Positions 13,791 to 21,248 of a stretch of DNA of 27,489 nt are shown piece after piece. Position 1 is the stretch's first letter, and each line of letters starts with the position of its first letter. Made by a program: the position numbers and the translations under genes. The notes beneath the pieces were generated by a model. The model was not told the origin of the DNA. It ran no database searches and worked only from the letters and a program-made list of their open reading frames with translations. The DNA comes from Ruminococcus sp. CAG:488 (GTDB lineage Bacteria > Bacillota > Clostridia > Oscillospirales > Acutalibacteraceae), in the NCBI GenBank assembly GCA_000434055.1, contig HF999647.1, positions 441,560 to 469,048 on the forward strand, written 5' to 3'.

Positions 13791-15137
13791 TTATTTTGCC
13801 AATAACGCAACAGTCTCAACATGTGCCGTGTGGGGAAACATGTCGACGGGGGTGGCGGCGAGCGTTCGGTAGCCGAGGGCGGTAAAGCGTTGGCAGTCAC
13901 GGGCGAGGGTTGCGCTGTCACAGGAGACATAAACCACTCTCTCGGGTGACATCTCGGCGACGGTTTTTATCAATGCTTCGTCGCAGCCCTTTCTCGGAGG
14001 GTCAAGAATGACAATGTCGGGTTTTACTCCTCTTTCAAGCAGAGTTGACGCCGCTTGTGCCGCATCGGCGCAAATAAATTCCGCATTATCAATGCCGTTA
14101 AGCCTTGCATTTTCTTTTGCGTTTTCAATAGCCTGCGGAATGATTTCGACACCGATTAAGCTTTTGACATCCTTTGCCATGGTCAGTCCGATCGTACCCG
14201 TTCCGCAGTAAAGGTCAACGAGCGTTTCACTGCCCGTGAGTGCGGCATATTCTTTAGCTTTGTTGTATAGAATTTCCGCTCCGTCGTGATTGACCTGATA
14301 AAACGAAAGGGGAGAGAGATTGAATTTTAAGCCGCAAAGCTCGTCGGTGATGTAATCGCTCCCGAAAAGCGTTTTACATTCCTTGCCGAGCACAACATTT
14401 GTTTTATCGCGGTTTATATTCAGAATAACGCTTGCCAAGCCGTCAATTTCCTTGAGCTGTTCAATCAGAGCTTCCGCATGAGGAATACTGTCTGAATTGG
14501 CGACGATGCAGACCATTATCTGACCTGTGACGACCGCCTTGCGAATATAAATATGACGAATAATTCCCGATCCGTCGGCTTCATTGTAAACGCTTATCTT
14601 TTTTTCACGGATCCAGTTGCGGAAAATATCGGTTATTTCCGAAAATTCTTTCGGCTGTAAAAGGCAATCGGCACAGTCGATTATTCTGTGTGTCATCGGC
14701 GCATAAAAACCTATCGTCGCAAATCTTCCGTCCGAACCGACGGGGTACTGTGCTTTGTTCCTGTATCGCTCAGCAGAGGGTGACGGAATGATCGGAGCCG
14801 GCGTAATATCGAGCTTGCCGAGACGCTTAAAATTGTCGGCAACCTGCTGTGCTTTGATTTCGAGCTCCGATTCATATTTTATATGAGCAAAGCAGCATCC
14901 GCCGCATTTTTCCGCAATAGGGCAGAAATTCTTTGCTCTCATCGGTGAACGCTGCACAAGCTTTTTAATAATGCCGACGGCATAAGTCTTTTTGACCTTG
15001 ATAATATGAGCAAGCACGCGGTCGCCTGTTACCGCTCCGCGAACAAAGACCGTCATGCCGTCATGGTCGCAGACGCCGCTGCCCTGTACGGTACAGCTTT
15101 TGACAGTCAGATATATTTCATCGTTTTTTTTAAGCAT
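13791..15137 (-). CDS. rlmD: 23S rRNA (uracil-5-)-methyltransferase, RlmD/RlmCD type
   Basis: A 448-residue SAM-dependent enzyme that makes 5-methyluridine in 23S rRNA (U1939, and in many Firmicutes also U747, hence RlmCD). Residues 1-60 are a TRAM RNA-binding domain. The iron-sulfur cysteines are present: C72, C78 and C81 in FCPIAEKCGGC, with C155/C158 (IDCADC) further on. The SAM site is VDLYCGTGTIGL (307-318), DPPRKG follows at 379-384, the catalytic nucleophile is C406 in VYVSCDSATLARD, and the C-terminal base E441 lies in HVETVALL. The length is normal and all key residues are present. It has its own promoter. The ATG at 15137 has only a weak ribosome site. Confidence 0.93.
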   Translation of the reverse strand: MLKKNDEIYLTVKSCTVQGSGVCDHDGMTVFVRGAVTGDRVLAHIIKVKKTYAVGIIKKLVQRSPMRAKNFCPIAEKCGGCCFAHIKYESELEIKAQQVADNFKRLGKLDITPAPIIPSPSAERYRNKAQYPVGSDGRFATIGFYAPMTHRIIDCADCLLQPKEFSEITDIFRNWIREKKISVYNEADGSGIIRHIYIRKAVVTGQIMVCIVANSDSIPHAEALIEQLKEIDGLASVILNINRDKTNVVLGKECKTLFGSDYITDELCGLKFNLSPLSFYQVNHDGAEILYNKAKEYAALTGSETLVDLYCGTGTIGLTMAKDVKSLIGVEIIPQAIENAKENARLNGIDNAEFICADAAQAASTLLERGVKPDIVILDPPRKGCDEALIKTVAEMSPERVVYVSCDSATLARDCQRFTALGYRTLAATPVDMFPHTAHVETVALLAK

Positions 15138-15152
15138 AAAATCACCGAGGCT

Positions 15153-15181
15153 ATTTTATCACATTCCGAATATGAAATCAA
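15153..15181 (-). promoter_or_regulatory. Promoter of rlmD
   Basis: On the minus strand TTGATT (15181-15176), a 17-base spacer and TAAAAT (15158-15153) lie 15 bases before the start codon, implying a very short leader. Confidence 0.55.
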
Positions 15182-15235
15182 CAGAAAAGGAAAGAAAGCG
15201 ATTCGGTTAAGCTCTTTCTTAATTCTCTTCATCAT

Positions 15236-15267
15236 TAAAACGACCTCCCCTTGAATTAAGAGGAGGT
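15236..15267 (-). terminator. Terminator of the aquaporin gene
   Basis: ACCTCCCCTT (15243-15252) pairs with AAGAGGAGGT (15258-15267), one mismatch. The minus strand continues with CGTTTTAAT. It lies 30 bases after the aquaporin stop codon. Confidence 0.6.
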
Positions 15268-15297
15268 GTGAGATTTTTATACGATATAATAAATATG

Positions 15298-15996
15298 TTA
15301 TACCTCTTTTGGCTTGAAAATGAACTTGAAAACGATTCCTGCCAATGCCGCGCCGGCAAGCGGAGCGACAAGAAATACCCATACTTGATTGAGAGCAATA
15401 CCGCCATCTAAAACTGCCGGAGCAAGGCTTCTGGCAGGATTGACCGAGGTACCTGTGAGAGGGATTCCGATGATGTGTACAAAGGTGAGCGTCAGACCGA
15501 TAACGATACCTGCAACCGAGGAATACTTTTCGCTTGAGGTAACACCGAGAACAGTCAGAACGAAGACAAACGTCAGGACAATTTCAACGATAATTGCACC
15601 CGTCATGGATATACCGACACTGCTGAGCTCGCCGTAGCCGTTTGAACCCAAGCCGTCTGCAGCAGTCTCCTTGGTAATGAGCATAAGCAAGCCGCTGCCT
15701 GCAAATGCACCGGCAACCTGAGAGACAATGTAGCCGATAAGGTCGATTATGTCAAGCTTGCCGTTGATAAACATAGCAAGTGAAACGGCGGGGTTGACAT
15801 GACAGCCCGAAATATGACCGATTGAATATGCACCGGCTACGATTGAAAGACCGAACGCGAGGGCGATTGAGACAACACCGAGCGTGCCGTTACCTGTTCC
15901 GCCGGAAAGTCCGCCGCAGAAAACAGCGGTTCCGCAGCCGAAAAGTACAAGAATTGCCGTGCCTAAAAATTCTGCAATGTATTTTTTGAGTCTCAT
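15298..15996 (-). CDS. Aquaporin, water-selective AqpZ type (MIP family)
   Basis: A six-helix channel of 232 residues. Both half-helix signatures are present: HVNPAVSLA (NPA 68-70) and TSVNPARSLAP (NPA 186-188 followed by R189). The selectivity-filter histidine H174 in FVHIIGIPL and a small residue before the second NPA are features of water channels and differ from glycerol facilitators, which carry Gly and a different spacing. Cys65 sits three residues before the first NPA. The ATG at 15996 follows GGGAGG. It is minus strand, after the zinc-ribbon gene. The 100-base gap between them contains a striking inverted repeat that may be its leader or operator. Confidence 0.92.
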   Translation of the reverse strand: MRLKKYIAEFLGTAILVLFGCGTAVFCGGLSGGTGNGTLGVVSIALAFGLSIVAGAYSIGHISGCHVNPAVSLAMFINGKLDIIDLIGYIVSQVAGAFAGSGLLMLITKETAADGLGSNGYGELSSVGISMTGAIIVEIVLTFVFVLTVLGVTSSEKYSSVAGIVIGLTLTFVHIIGIPLTGTSVNPARSLAPAVLDGGIALNQVWVFLVAPLAGAALAGIVFKFIFKPKEV

Positions 15997-16030
15997 AAAA
16001 ATTCCTCCCAGTATTCAGCATCTTAGTATC

Positions 16031-16090
16031 AAACTGTTGCAGCCGATACTGTCGCCGACAGAATAGCTAAAAATAAATCTGTAACAGTTT
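16031..16090 (-). repeat. Inverted-repeat structure upstream of the aquaporin gene
   Basis: A 12-base arm AAACTGTTGCAG (16031-16042) and its partner CTGTAACAGTTT (16079-16090) pair with one mismatch. Between them is a nested near-palindrome CTGTCGCCGACAG (16049-16061). There is no T-tract, so it is not a simple terminator for the zinc-ribbon gene ending at 16099. Confidence 0.5.
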
Positions 16091-16098
16091 ATTTAATT

Positions 16099-16611
16099 TC
16101 AAAATCCGAGACCGGCAATGAATGCCGTTGTTGATGTCGTATCGTTATTTACTGCTCCGGCGACTAAGTAGAAAGCCAAAATAATAACAGTCAGTATGAT
16201 TTTCCATTTCTTATCCAGCTTTTCTGATTTCCATATGGTTACGATAACCATGACCGGCAGGAAAAAAATCCATAACAGTATTGTTCCTATTGAGGTCTTG
16301 CTTTTATTGTGCCTGTTGTTATTAAAGCTATTAGCTGCAGGTGATGTCTGAAATGCGGTTGTCGTCTGATGCGCGTTTTGAACCGAACCGTTGTATCCGC
16401 AATTCGGACAGGCGTTTGTATAATATTCGTTTCCGCACTTAGGACACGTCTGCGGCTTTTGTCCGACCTTAACACCGCAATTCGGGCAGAAACCCGAATC
16501 AAAAACCGTACCGCAGTTACGGCACTTGTTGCTGAATTCCGACGCTCCGCACGAATGGCAGACCTTCTCGGTGTCATCACACTCACTGTTGCAATACTTG
16601 CATACTTTCAT
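16099..16611 (-). CDS. Zinc-ribbon membrane protein
   Basis: A 170-residue protein with an N-terminal array of zinc-ribbon knuckles: CKYC (4-7), CHSC (18-21), CRNC (30-33), CPNC (42-45), CPKC (56-59) and CPNC (68-71), enough for about three zinc sites. A Gln/Asn/Thr-rich linker (75-103) leads to two membrane helices at about 108-127 and 137-154. This layout is common in Clostridia, where such proteins are unnamed; the ribbons face the cytoplasm by the positive-inside rule. The ATG at 16611 follows GGAGGAG. It precedes the aquaporin on the same strand by 102 bases. Function unknown. Confidence 0.85.
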   Translation of the reverse strand: MKVCKYCNSECDDTEKVCHSCGASEFSNKCRNCGTVFDSGFCPNCGVKVGQKPQTCPKCGNEYYTNACPNCGYNGSVQNAHQTTTAFQTSPAANSFNNNRHNKSKTSIGTILLWIFFLPVMVIVTIWKSEKLDKKWKIILTVIILAFYLVAGAVNNDTTSTTAFIAGLGF

Positions 16612-16708
16612 TTATACTCCTCCAAGGTTTAAACTTCATTAAGTATATCACACAATATATTTTCATGCAACAGTTTGTTTTGTCTATACAAATTCATAAA
16701 AAATTAAC

Positions 16709-16737
16709 TTGTTTATATCTGTATGTCGTGATATAAT
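16709..16737 (+). promoter_or_regulatory. Promoter of the ceramidase-like gene
   Basis: TTGTTT (16709-16714), a 17-base spacer and a perfect TATAAT (16732-16737), 39 bases before the ATG. Confidence 0.5.
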
Positions 16738-16776
16738 TATATAGAAACAAAAGAGCGTTTCAAGGAGGTCAAACAT

Positions 16777-18207
16777 ATGGATATAGCAGATCTTGCGGCA
16801 AGCGCCGTGAAGAAAATTACGAAAAGCAAGGGTAAAAGACTTGCCAAGAAAGGTTATCCCGAGGATTTGCCGAAGGTTCAGCCTGTAAAAATTTCTAATA
16901 AAACAGACGATAAGTTTGACGTCGGCTTTGCAATGAAAGAGACGATGCCGGACGATTTTGAGTCCAAGACCTATTACATAGCGGGACATAAGATGGCTCA
17001 GAAAATGACAGGCTTCCATGACCCGATTACAATAAGCGCAATGTGGATCGGCTGCGGCGATGAGGGCGGCGTAATGATGGTCTGTGCCGACGTTATCGGC
17101 CTTACCAATTTTGAGGTAAGCATAATCAGAGCGAGCCTTGAAGAGTTTTCGAGCAAGGCAAAGTGCAAGGCGATCAATGTTTGCTGCTCGCATACCCATG
17201 GGGGATTTGATACCGTAGGCTATTGGGGCAAGCTCCCGAAGAGCGGCAAGGTCGATACATATATGCAGAAGATTTTTAAGACCGTCAAGGAAGTATGCCT
17301 TGAGGCTTATGACAATCGCAAAAAGGGTGATCTTTATATCGGAACAACTCATGTTCCCGACGCTCAGTATGATAAGCGCCCTCCGGTAGTCCTTCATGAT
17401 ACATTGACAAGGATTCGCTTTGTTCCCGATGACGGCAGCAAGGAAACGTGGCTCCTCAACTATGCTGCTCATCCGAATACACTCGGCGGCTCCAACACTC
17501 TTTGCAGTGCCGACTATCCTTACTTCCTCAGGCAGACGATTTACAAGGAAAAGGATGTCAATGTCCTTTACGGTATCGGTGCTATCGGCGCTGTCGACCC
17601 GGGCTATCCGGATATTGAGGATAGATGGAAGAGGACCGAGCTTCAGGGTGAGACTCTCGGAAAGGCCGCTCTTTCAATCGACAACGACGAGAAGATGAAG
17701 CCGGAAATTACCGTTGTTCAGCAGCCGTTCTATTACTATGCGGATAACGCTGTGCTTGCATTCCTCGCAATGCTTAAGGTCATGAGCTCAAAGATTGTTC
17801 CTGCAAAGAAGGGCGATCTCGGAATTGCTCTCATTTCCGAAATGACATACATGAAGATCGGTTCGCAGCAGATTCTCCTTATGCCCGGCGAAGTTTTCCC
17901 CGAGGTTGCTTACGGCGGATATGATTCGGCAGAGGATTCGGCAACGGGCAGAGGTCCTGAAATTGATCCGACTCCGCTCGTTGACATCGCAGAAGATAAG
18001 GATTTGCTTATCTTCGGTGTAACAAATGATATGACGGGCTACGTTGTCGCTCCGAATGATTTCATTCTCCACAAGACGCAGCCGTATCTTTCAAGCGGCA
18101 GAGACCGTTTTGACAGGAATCATTATCACGAAACAAATTCGATGGGATATTCTGCGGCGCAGACGCTTACAGACGTGTTTGCCGATATTATGAAAAGAGT
18201 TAAATAA
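16777..18207 (+). CDS. Neutral/alkaline ceramidase-like metal hydrolase, cytoplasmic
   Basis: A 476-residue protein resembling the N-terminal domain of neutral ceramidases, zinc amidases that split the fatty acid from sphingoid bases. Likely zinc ligands: H139/H141 in CCSHTHGGF, H232 in NYAAHPNTLGG, E372 in LLMPGEVFPE and Y422 in MTGYVV, matching the His/His/Glu/Tyr set of the Pseudomonas enzyme. Two points argue against a true ceramidase. There is no signal peptide or C-terminal Ig-like domain. Where the family has a catalytic serine (GDVSPN-like), I read GAVDPG. Many unnamed bacterial relatives share this. It may hydrolyse another amide. GGAGG precedes the ATG at 16777. A terminator lies just after the stop codon. 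The PHP gene downstream is separate. Confidence 0.72.
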   Translation: MDIADLAASAVKKITKSKGKRLAKKGYPEDLPKVQPVKISNKTDDKFDVGFAMKETMPDDFESKTYYIAGHKMAQKMTGFHDPITISAMWIGCGDEGGVMMVCADVIGLTNFEVSIIRASLEEFSSKAKCKAINVCCSHTHGGFDTVGYWGKLPKSGKVDTYMQKIFKTVKEVCLEAYDNRKKGDLYIGTTHVPDAQYDKRPPVVLHDTLTRIRFVPDDGSKETWLLNYAAHPNTLGGSNTLCSADYPYFLRQTIYKEKDVNVLYGIGAIGAVDPGYPDIEDRWKRTELQGETLGKAALSIDNDEKMKPEITVVQQPFYYYADNAVLAFLAMLKVMSSKIVPAKKGDLGIALISEMTYMKIGSQQILLMPGEVFPEVAYGGYDSAEDSATGRGPEIDPTPLVDIAEDKDLLIFGVTNDMTGYVVAPNDFILHKTQPYLSSGRDRFDRNHYHETNSMGYSAAQTLTDVFADIMKRVK

Positions 18208-18216
18208 AAGCATTTA

Positions 18217-18250
18217 CCTCCCCTTGTCAAGCGAGGGGAGGCGATTTTTG
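18217..18250 (+). terminator. Terminator of the ceramidase-like gene
   Basis: CCTCCCCT (18217-18224) pairs with AGGGGAGG (18234-18241), followed by CGATTTTTG. Confidence 0.8.
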
Positions 18251-18340
18251 AGAGAAACCAAAGAAGCGCATTGTGCACCTCACGTTGGTGTGCATGAGAA
18301 AATAAAAGCCTGATAATTACCGATTAAAGAAGGAAACCTG

Positions 18341-19012
18341 ATGAAATACAAATATGAGTTGCATTGCCATACTGCCGAAACGAGCGAATGTGCGGCGGCC
18401 TTGGCAAAGGACACGGTTGAATTCTACAAGTCAATAGGTTACAGCGGTCTTGTGATTACGGATCATTATTCGTTTCTGACTTTCGGAACGGACAGTGCTT
18501 TTAAAAGGCAGATCGACGTTGACAAATATCTCAAAGGTTATCACTGTGCCCTTGAAGCCGCAGGCGATGACTTCACGGTTCTGCTCGGAATGGAGATAAG
18601 ATATTTTGCAACGACGAACGACTATCTCGTTTACGGAATTGATGAGGATTTTCTAAGAAAAAACGGTAATATGCTTTTCAAAGGTCCGCGCAGATTTTAT
18701 AAGCTTGTAAAGGAGAGCGGAGCGATAATCGTTCAGGCGCATCCGTTCCGACCGTATATTCACAGAGCAAACCCGAAGTATATTGACGGATGTGAGATTT
18801 TCAACGGCAAGGATAAGGACAAGGATCTTAACCAAAAGGCGCAGGCATGGGCGAAGAAGGAAAAATTTCAAATCGTGACAGGCGGTGCGGACTATCACCG
18901 TGAAAGTCAGAGGGGAAATGTATCGGGAATCATTACGGAGGAAAAGATAAACACAAACGATGATCTTGTCAGAATTTTGAGAAACGGCAGATATGAAATA
19001 AACATGGGATAG
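18341..19012 (+). CDS. PHP-domain phosphoesterase
   Basis: A 223-residue stand-alone PHP protein (polymerase and histidinol phosphatase fold), a trinuclear-metal phosphoesterase. Ligands are visible in order: H8 and H10 (ELHCHTAETS), D41-H42 (ITDHYS), E85 (GMEIRY), H134 (QAHPFRP) and D184/H186 (GADYHRES). The set is complete, so the enzyme looks active. Relatives hydrolyse histidinol phosphate, 5'-nucleotides or short oligonucleotides; the substrate is not predictable here. It is cytoplasmic. AAGGAAACCTG precedes the ATG at 18341. A hairpin follows the stop. A second, longer PHP protein lies at 25878-27269. Confidence 0.85.
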   Translation: MKYKYELHCHTAETSECAAALAKDTVEFYKSIGYSGLVITDHYSFLTFGTDSAFKRQIDVDKYLKGYHCALEAAGDDFTVLLGMEIRYFATTNDYLVYGIDEDFLRKNGNMLFKGPRRFYKLVKESGAIIVQAHPFRPYIHRANPKYIDGCEIFNGKDKDKDLNQKAQAWAKKEKFQIVTGGADYHRESQRGNVSGIITEEKINTNDDLVRILRNGRYEINMG

Positions 19013-19014
19013 GC

Positions 19015-19045
19015 AACCGTCGGCGAGAGTGTCGGCGGTTTTGCT
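19015..19045 (+). terminator. Terminator of the PHP gene
   Basis: AACCGTCG (19015-19022) pairs with CGGCGGTT (19033-19040) with one wobble, followed by TTGCTTAATT. Confidence 0.6.
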
Positions 19046-19129
19046 TAATTGTAAATTTTTTACAAATTGGGCAAAATGTATTTATTTTTAAAATATAATA
19101 TGATATTATATCAGCAGAGATTTATATGT

Positions 19130-20911
19130 ATGAAATGGGGAAAGCATGACTTGAACTATCAGAATAAAATAATAGCCGCATTGCTTACGGTAGTTATTAC
19201 TCTTTCGTCAATGCCTTTTATGGCAAAGGCGGAGAAAAAAGCAACCGGTGTTTATCAGTGCGATTGGTTTGACGAGAGCCTTTATTATCCTTATGAATAC
19301 GATGATGAATGGTTCACGGGGAACTCTTTTGAATATAATCACAAGCTTGCCCTGCTCGCCTTGAATGTCTCGATGGCAACCTTTAATTCCTTCAACACAA
19401 GCGACACGGACGAGCATATTGAAGCCATGCTCAAAAACTGCGGCTATGAAACTAAGGCATATGGCTATGAGACCGAGGGCTACGATACAGCGGCGGTCGA
19501 GATGGCAAAGAAAACCGTCACGCTTTCGGGCGAGAAATGCACGATCGTCATTGCTGCAATAAGAAGCGGAAACTATGGCATGGAGTGGGGCGGAAATCTT
19601 AGAGTCGGCAACGGTGACAATCACCTTGGATTTGATATCGGCAAGGAGATTATTCTGAATTATATCAACGATTATTTCACAACGGAAAAGCTTGAGGGCA
19701 GAGTTAAGCTTCTGATTCCCGGCTACAGCAGGGGCGGCTCAATAGCGAACCTTGTCGGCGGAGAGCTTGACGACGGAAGCTATACGAAGTGCCTCAAAAA
19801 TGCCGACAGCATAAAGACGGTCGGAATTGCAAAGAATGACATTTATGTTTACACCTTTGAGGCGCCGCAGTGCACAAAAAAGGACGGCGTTGACGGTGCT
19901 GCATACGGCAATATTATGAATATAATGAACCCGAACGACTATGTTCCCAAGTTCGTTATGAAAGACTGGGGATTCATACGCTATGGCGTGGAGTATTATT
20001 TGCCGTCGGCTGAAAACTGTGCGAATTATTCGAGCTATTACGAAAATGTTTGCAAGACATTTGATACATTGATGGAGGATACCGGTAAAAAATCAAGCTC
20101 GAATTTCTACAGCGAGGAGGACTCCCGCTCGGTCGGCGCAATGTTAGATTCACTGATGTCGAGGCTTGCAAAGGACATTTTTGTAAGTCAAGAAAACTAT
20201 GCCGAAAAATATGAGGACGGCCTTGTATTTATAGCGGGTCAGTATATCGGAAAAAAACTCAATGCAGGCAATGCCCTTAAAACCCTCGGAGTAATTCTGT
20301 CGGCTTTTGCGCTCGGAATTATTCCGACCAATATGGATACGATCAAGAGTAACGGCTTCCGCGCTTATATTGCTTCGCAGATTGCGGAAAGCGATGCAAG
20401 CCGAAATCTCACTCAAAATCAGATACAGGGTATAATTGATGTTATCATAGAAATACTTGAATTTGCAAAGGATAACCGTTCGGAGGTCAGGGCTCTGTTG
20501 GGTCAGATCAACACAGTGTTGAATGTTCATCAGCCGTATGTGACACTTTCGTGGATGCGCTCTGTAAATCAAAACGATATGTTGAAAATAAACGGTGAGT
20601 CCGAGAAACCTCTGAAGGTTTCTTTTAACAGAATTGACTTGCGATATAAAGCGAATGCAAGAATAATTGCCGATTATGACAAGACTCTCGGCTCACTCAT
20701 ATGGAAATCGGATTCTAACGGAGTTGTTTCCGTCGACAGGGACGGATTTGTAACGGCAAAGGGTGACGGAGAGGCGATAGTAACCGCCGAGCTTCGTGCT
20801 GCCGACGGAAAGCTGATTGATTCGGAAAAGGTTAAGGTAACCGTTCACATGAACAAGCTGGAGATCATAGTTTCAACCGTAAAGAATATATTCGGAAAGG
20901 CGGCGGCTTAA
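19130..20911 (+). CDS. Secreted lipase-like alpha/beta hydrolase with bacterial Ig-like domain
   Basis: An exported protein of about 593 residues. A signal peptide (hydrophobic IIAALLTVVITLSSMPF, cleavage near MAKA) is followed by a class 3 lipase-like domain with nucleophile S200 in LIPGYSRGGS, a likely acid D270 in NIMNPNDYVPK and a candidate His at 467 in NVHQPYVTLSW. Between about 320 and 450 is a helical region. Residues about 495-573 form a group 2 bacterial Ig fold (WKSDSNGVVSVDRDGFVTAKGDGEAIVTA), typical of Clostridial surface proteins. The substrate is unknown. The start is uncertain: the ATG at 19130 has a weak ribosome site, while the TTG at 19151 follows GGGGAAAG and gives the tidier signal peptide. 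A 56-codon gene begins right at its stop. Confidence 0.75.
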   Translation: MKWGKHDLNYQNKIIAALLTVVITLSSMPFMAKAEKKATGVYQCDWFDESLYYPYEYDDEWFTGNSFEYNHKLALLALNVSMATFNSFNTSDTDEHIEAMLKNCGYETKAYGYETEGYDTAAVEMAKKTVTLSGEKCTIVIAAIRSGNYGMEWGGNLRVGNGDNHLGFDIGKEIILNYINDYFTTEKLEGRVKLLIPGYSRGGSIANLVGGELDDGSYTKCLKNADSIKTVGIAKNDIYVYTFEAPQCTKKDGVDGAAYGNIMNIMNPNDYVPKFVMKDWGFIRYGVEYYLPSAENCANYSSYYENVCKTFDTLMEDTGKKSSSNFYSEEDSRSVGAMLDSLMSRLAKDIFVSQENYAEKYEDGLVFIAGQYIGKKLNAGNALKTLGVILSAFALGIIPTNMDTIKSNGFRAYIASQIAESDASRNLTQNQIQGIIDVIIEILEFAKDNRSEVRALLGQINTVLNVHQPYVTLSWMRSVNQNDMLKINGESEKPLKVSFNRIDLRYKANARIIADYDKTLGSLIWKSDSNGVVSVDRDGFVTAKGDGEAIVTAELRAADGKLIDSEKVKVTVHMNKLEIIVSTVKNIFGKAAA

Positions 20912-21082
20912 TTGAGCAGATATTTTGTTCTGATTTTTCTTGTTCTCGGCATAGGTGTGGGTGCTTTGCTCTCGCTTGTGACGGATGTAAATATATTTGT
21001 CAACATGATTATCGGTGCTCTTGCAGGCGCCGCAGTCGGATATTTCCTTAAAGTTAAGGTTGAAAAGGATACAAACAAATAA
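20912..21082 (+). CDS. 56-residue two-helix membrane microprotein
   Basis: A short gene starting with TTG immediately after the TAA of the lipase-like gene, with GGAAAGGCGG just upstream. The product is 56 residues with two hydrophobic segments (YFVLIFLVLGIGVGALLSL, about 4-22, and FVNMIIGALAGAAVGYFL, about 29-46) and a short charged tail (KVKVEKDTNK). Small residues in the second helix (GALAGAAVG) suggest helix packing. The zero-gap layout implies translational coupling with the upstream gene. Hairpin termination follows at once. I do not recognise a family; many short Clostridial membrane proteins look similar. Its reality rests on the tight coupling, membrane-like composition and the terminator placed directly after it. 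Confidence 0.6.
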   Translation: MSRYFVLIFLVLGIGVGALLSLVTDVNIFVNMIIGALAGAAVGYFLKVKVEKDTNK

Positions 21083-21092
21083 ATAAATTATC

Positions 21093-21130
21093 GGGCTGTC
21101 GCTGAGTGCGGCAGCCCATTGTTATTTTAA
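21093..21130 (+). terminator. Terminator of the lipase-microprotein operon
   Basis: GGGCTGTCGC (21093-21102) pairs with GCGGCAGCCC (21108-21117) with one mismatch, followed by a loose T-rich tract ATTGTTATTTT. Confidence 0.75.
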
Positions 21131-21248
21131 AGGTCATATTAATATCTCATATAATATCTTTTCTTTTTCGGAAGTATACTGTATAATTACAGAAAACAAA
21201 ACGACGGGAATATAATGAAAATAAAAATGATGCGGAGGAAGTGTTAAA

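Noticed and set aside
15107..15382. Minus-strand frame bridging the aquaporin end and the rlmD start
   Set aside because: It overlaps two real genes and a terminator and has no recognisable domain or ribosome site.
16684..17472. 262-codon antisense frame opposite the ceramidase-like gene
   Set aside because: The plus-strand reading has zinc-site motifs and a ribosome site; the antisense one has neither.
18252..18340. Short hairpin TGCACC/GGTGTGCA before the first PHP gene
   Set aside because: The stem is short with a bulge and has no T-tract; it is not convincing as a terminator or a regulatory element.
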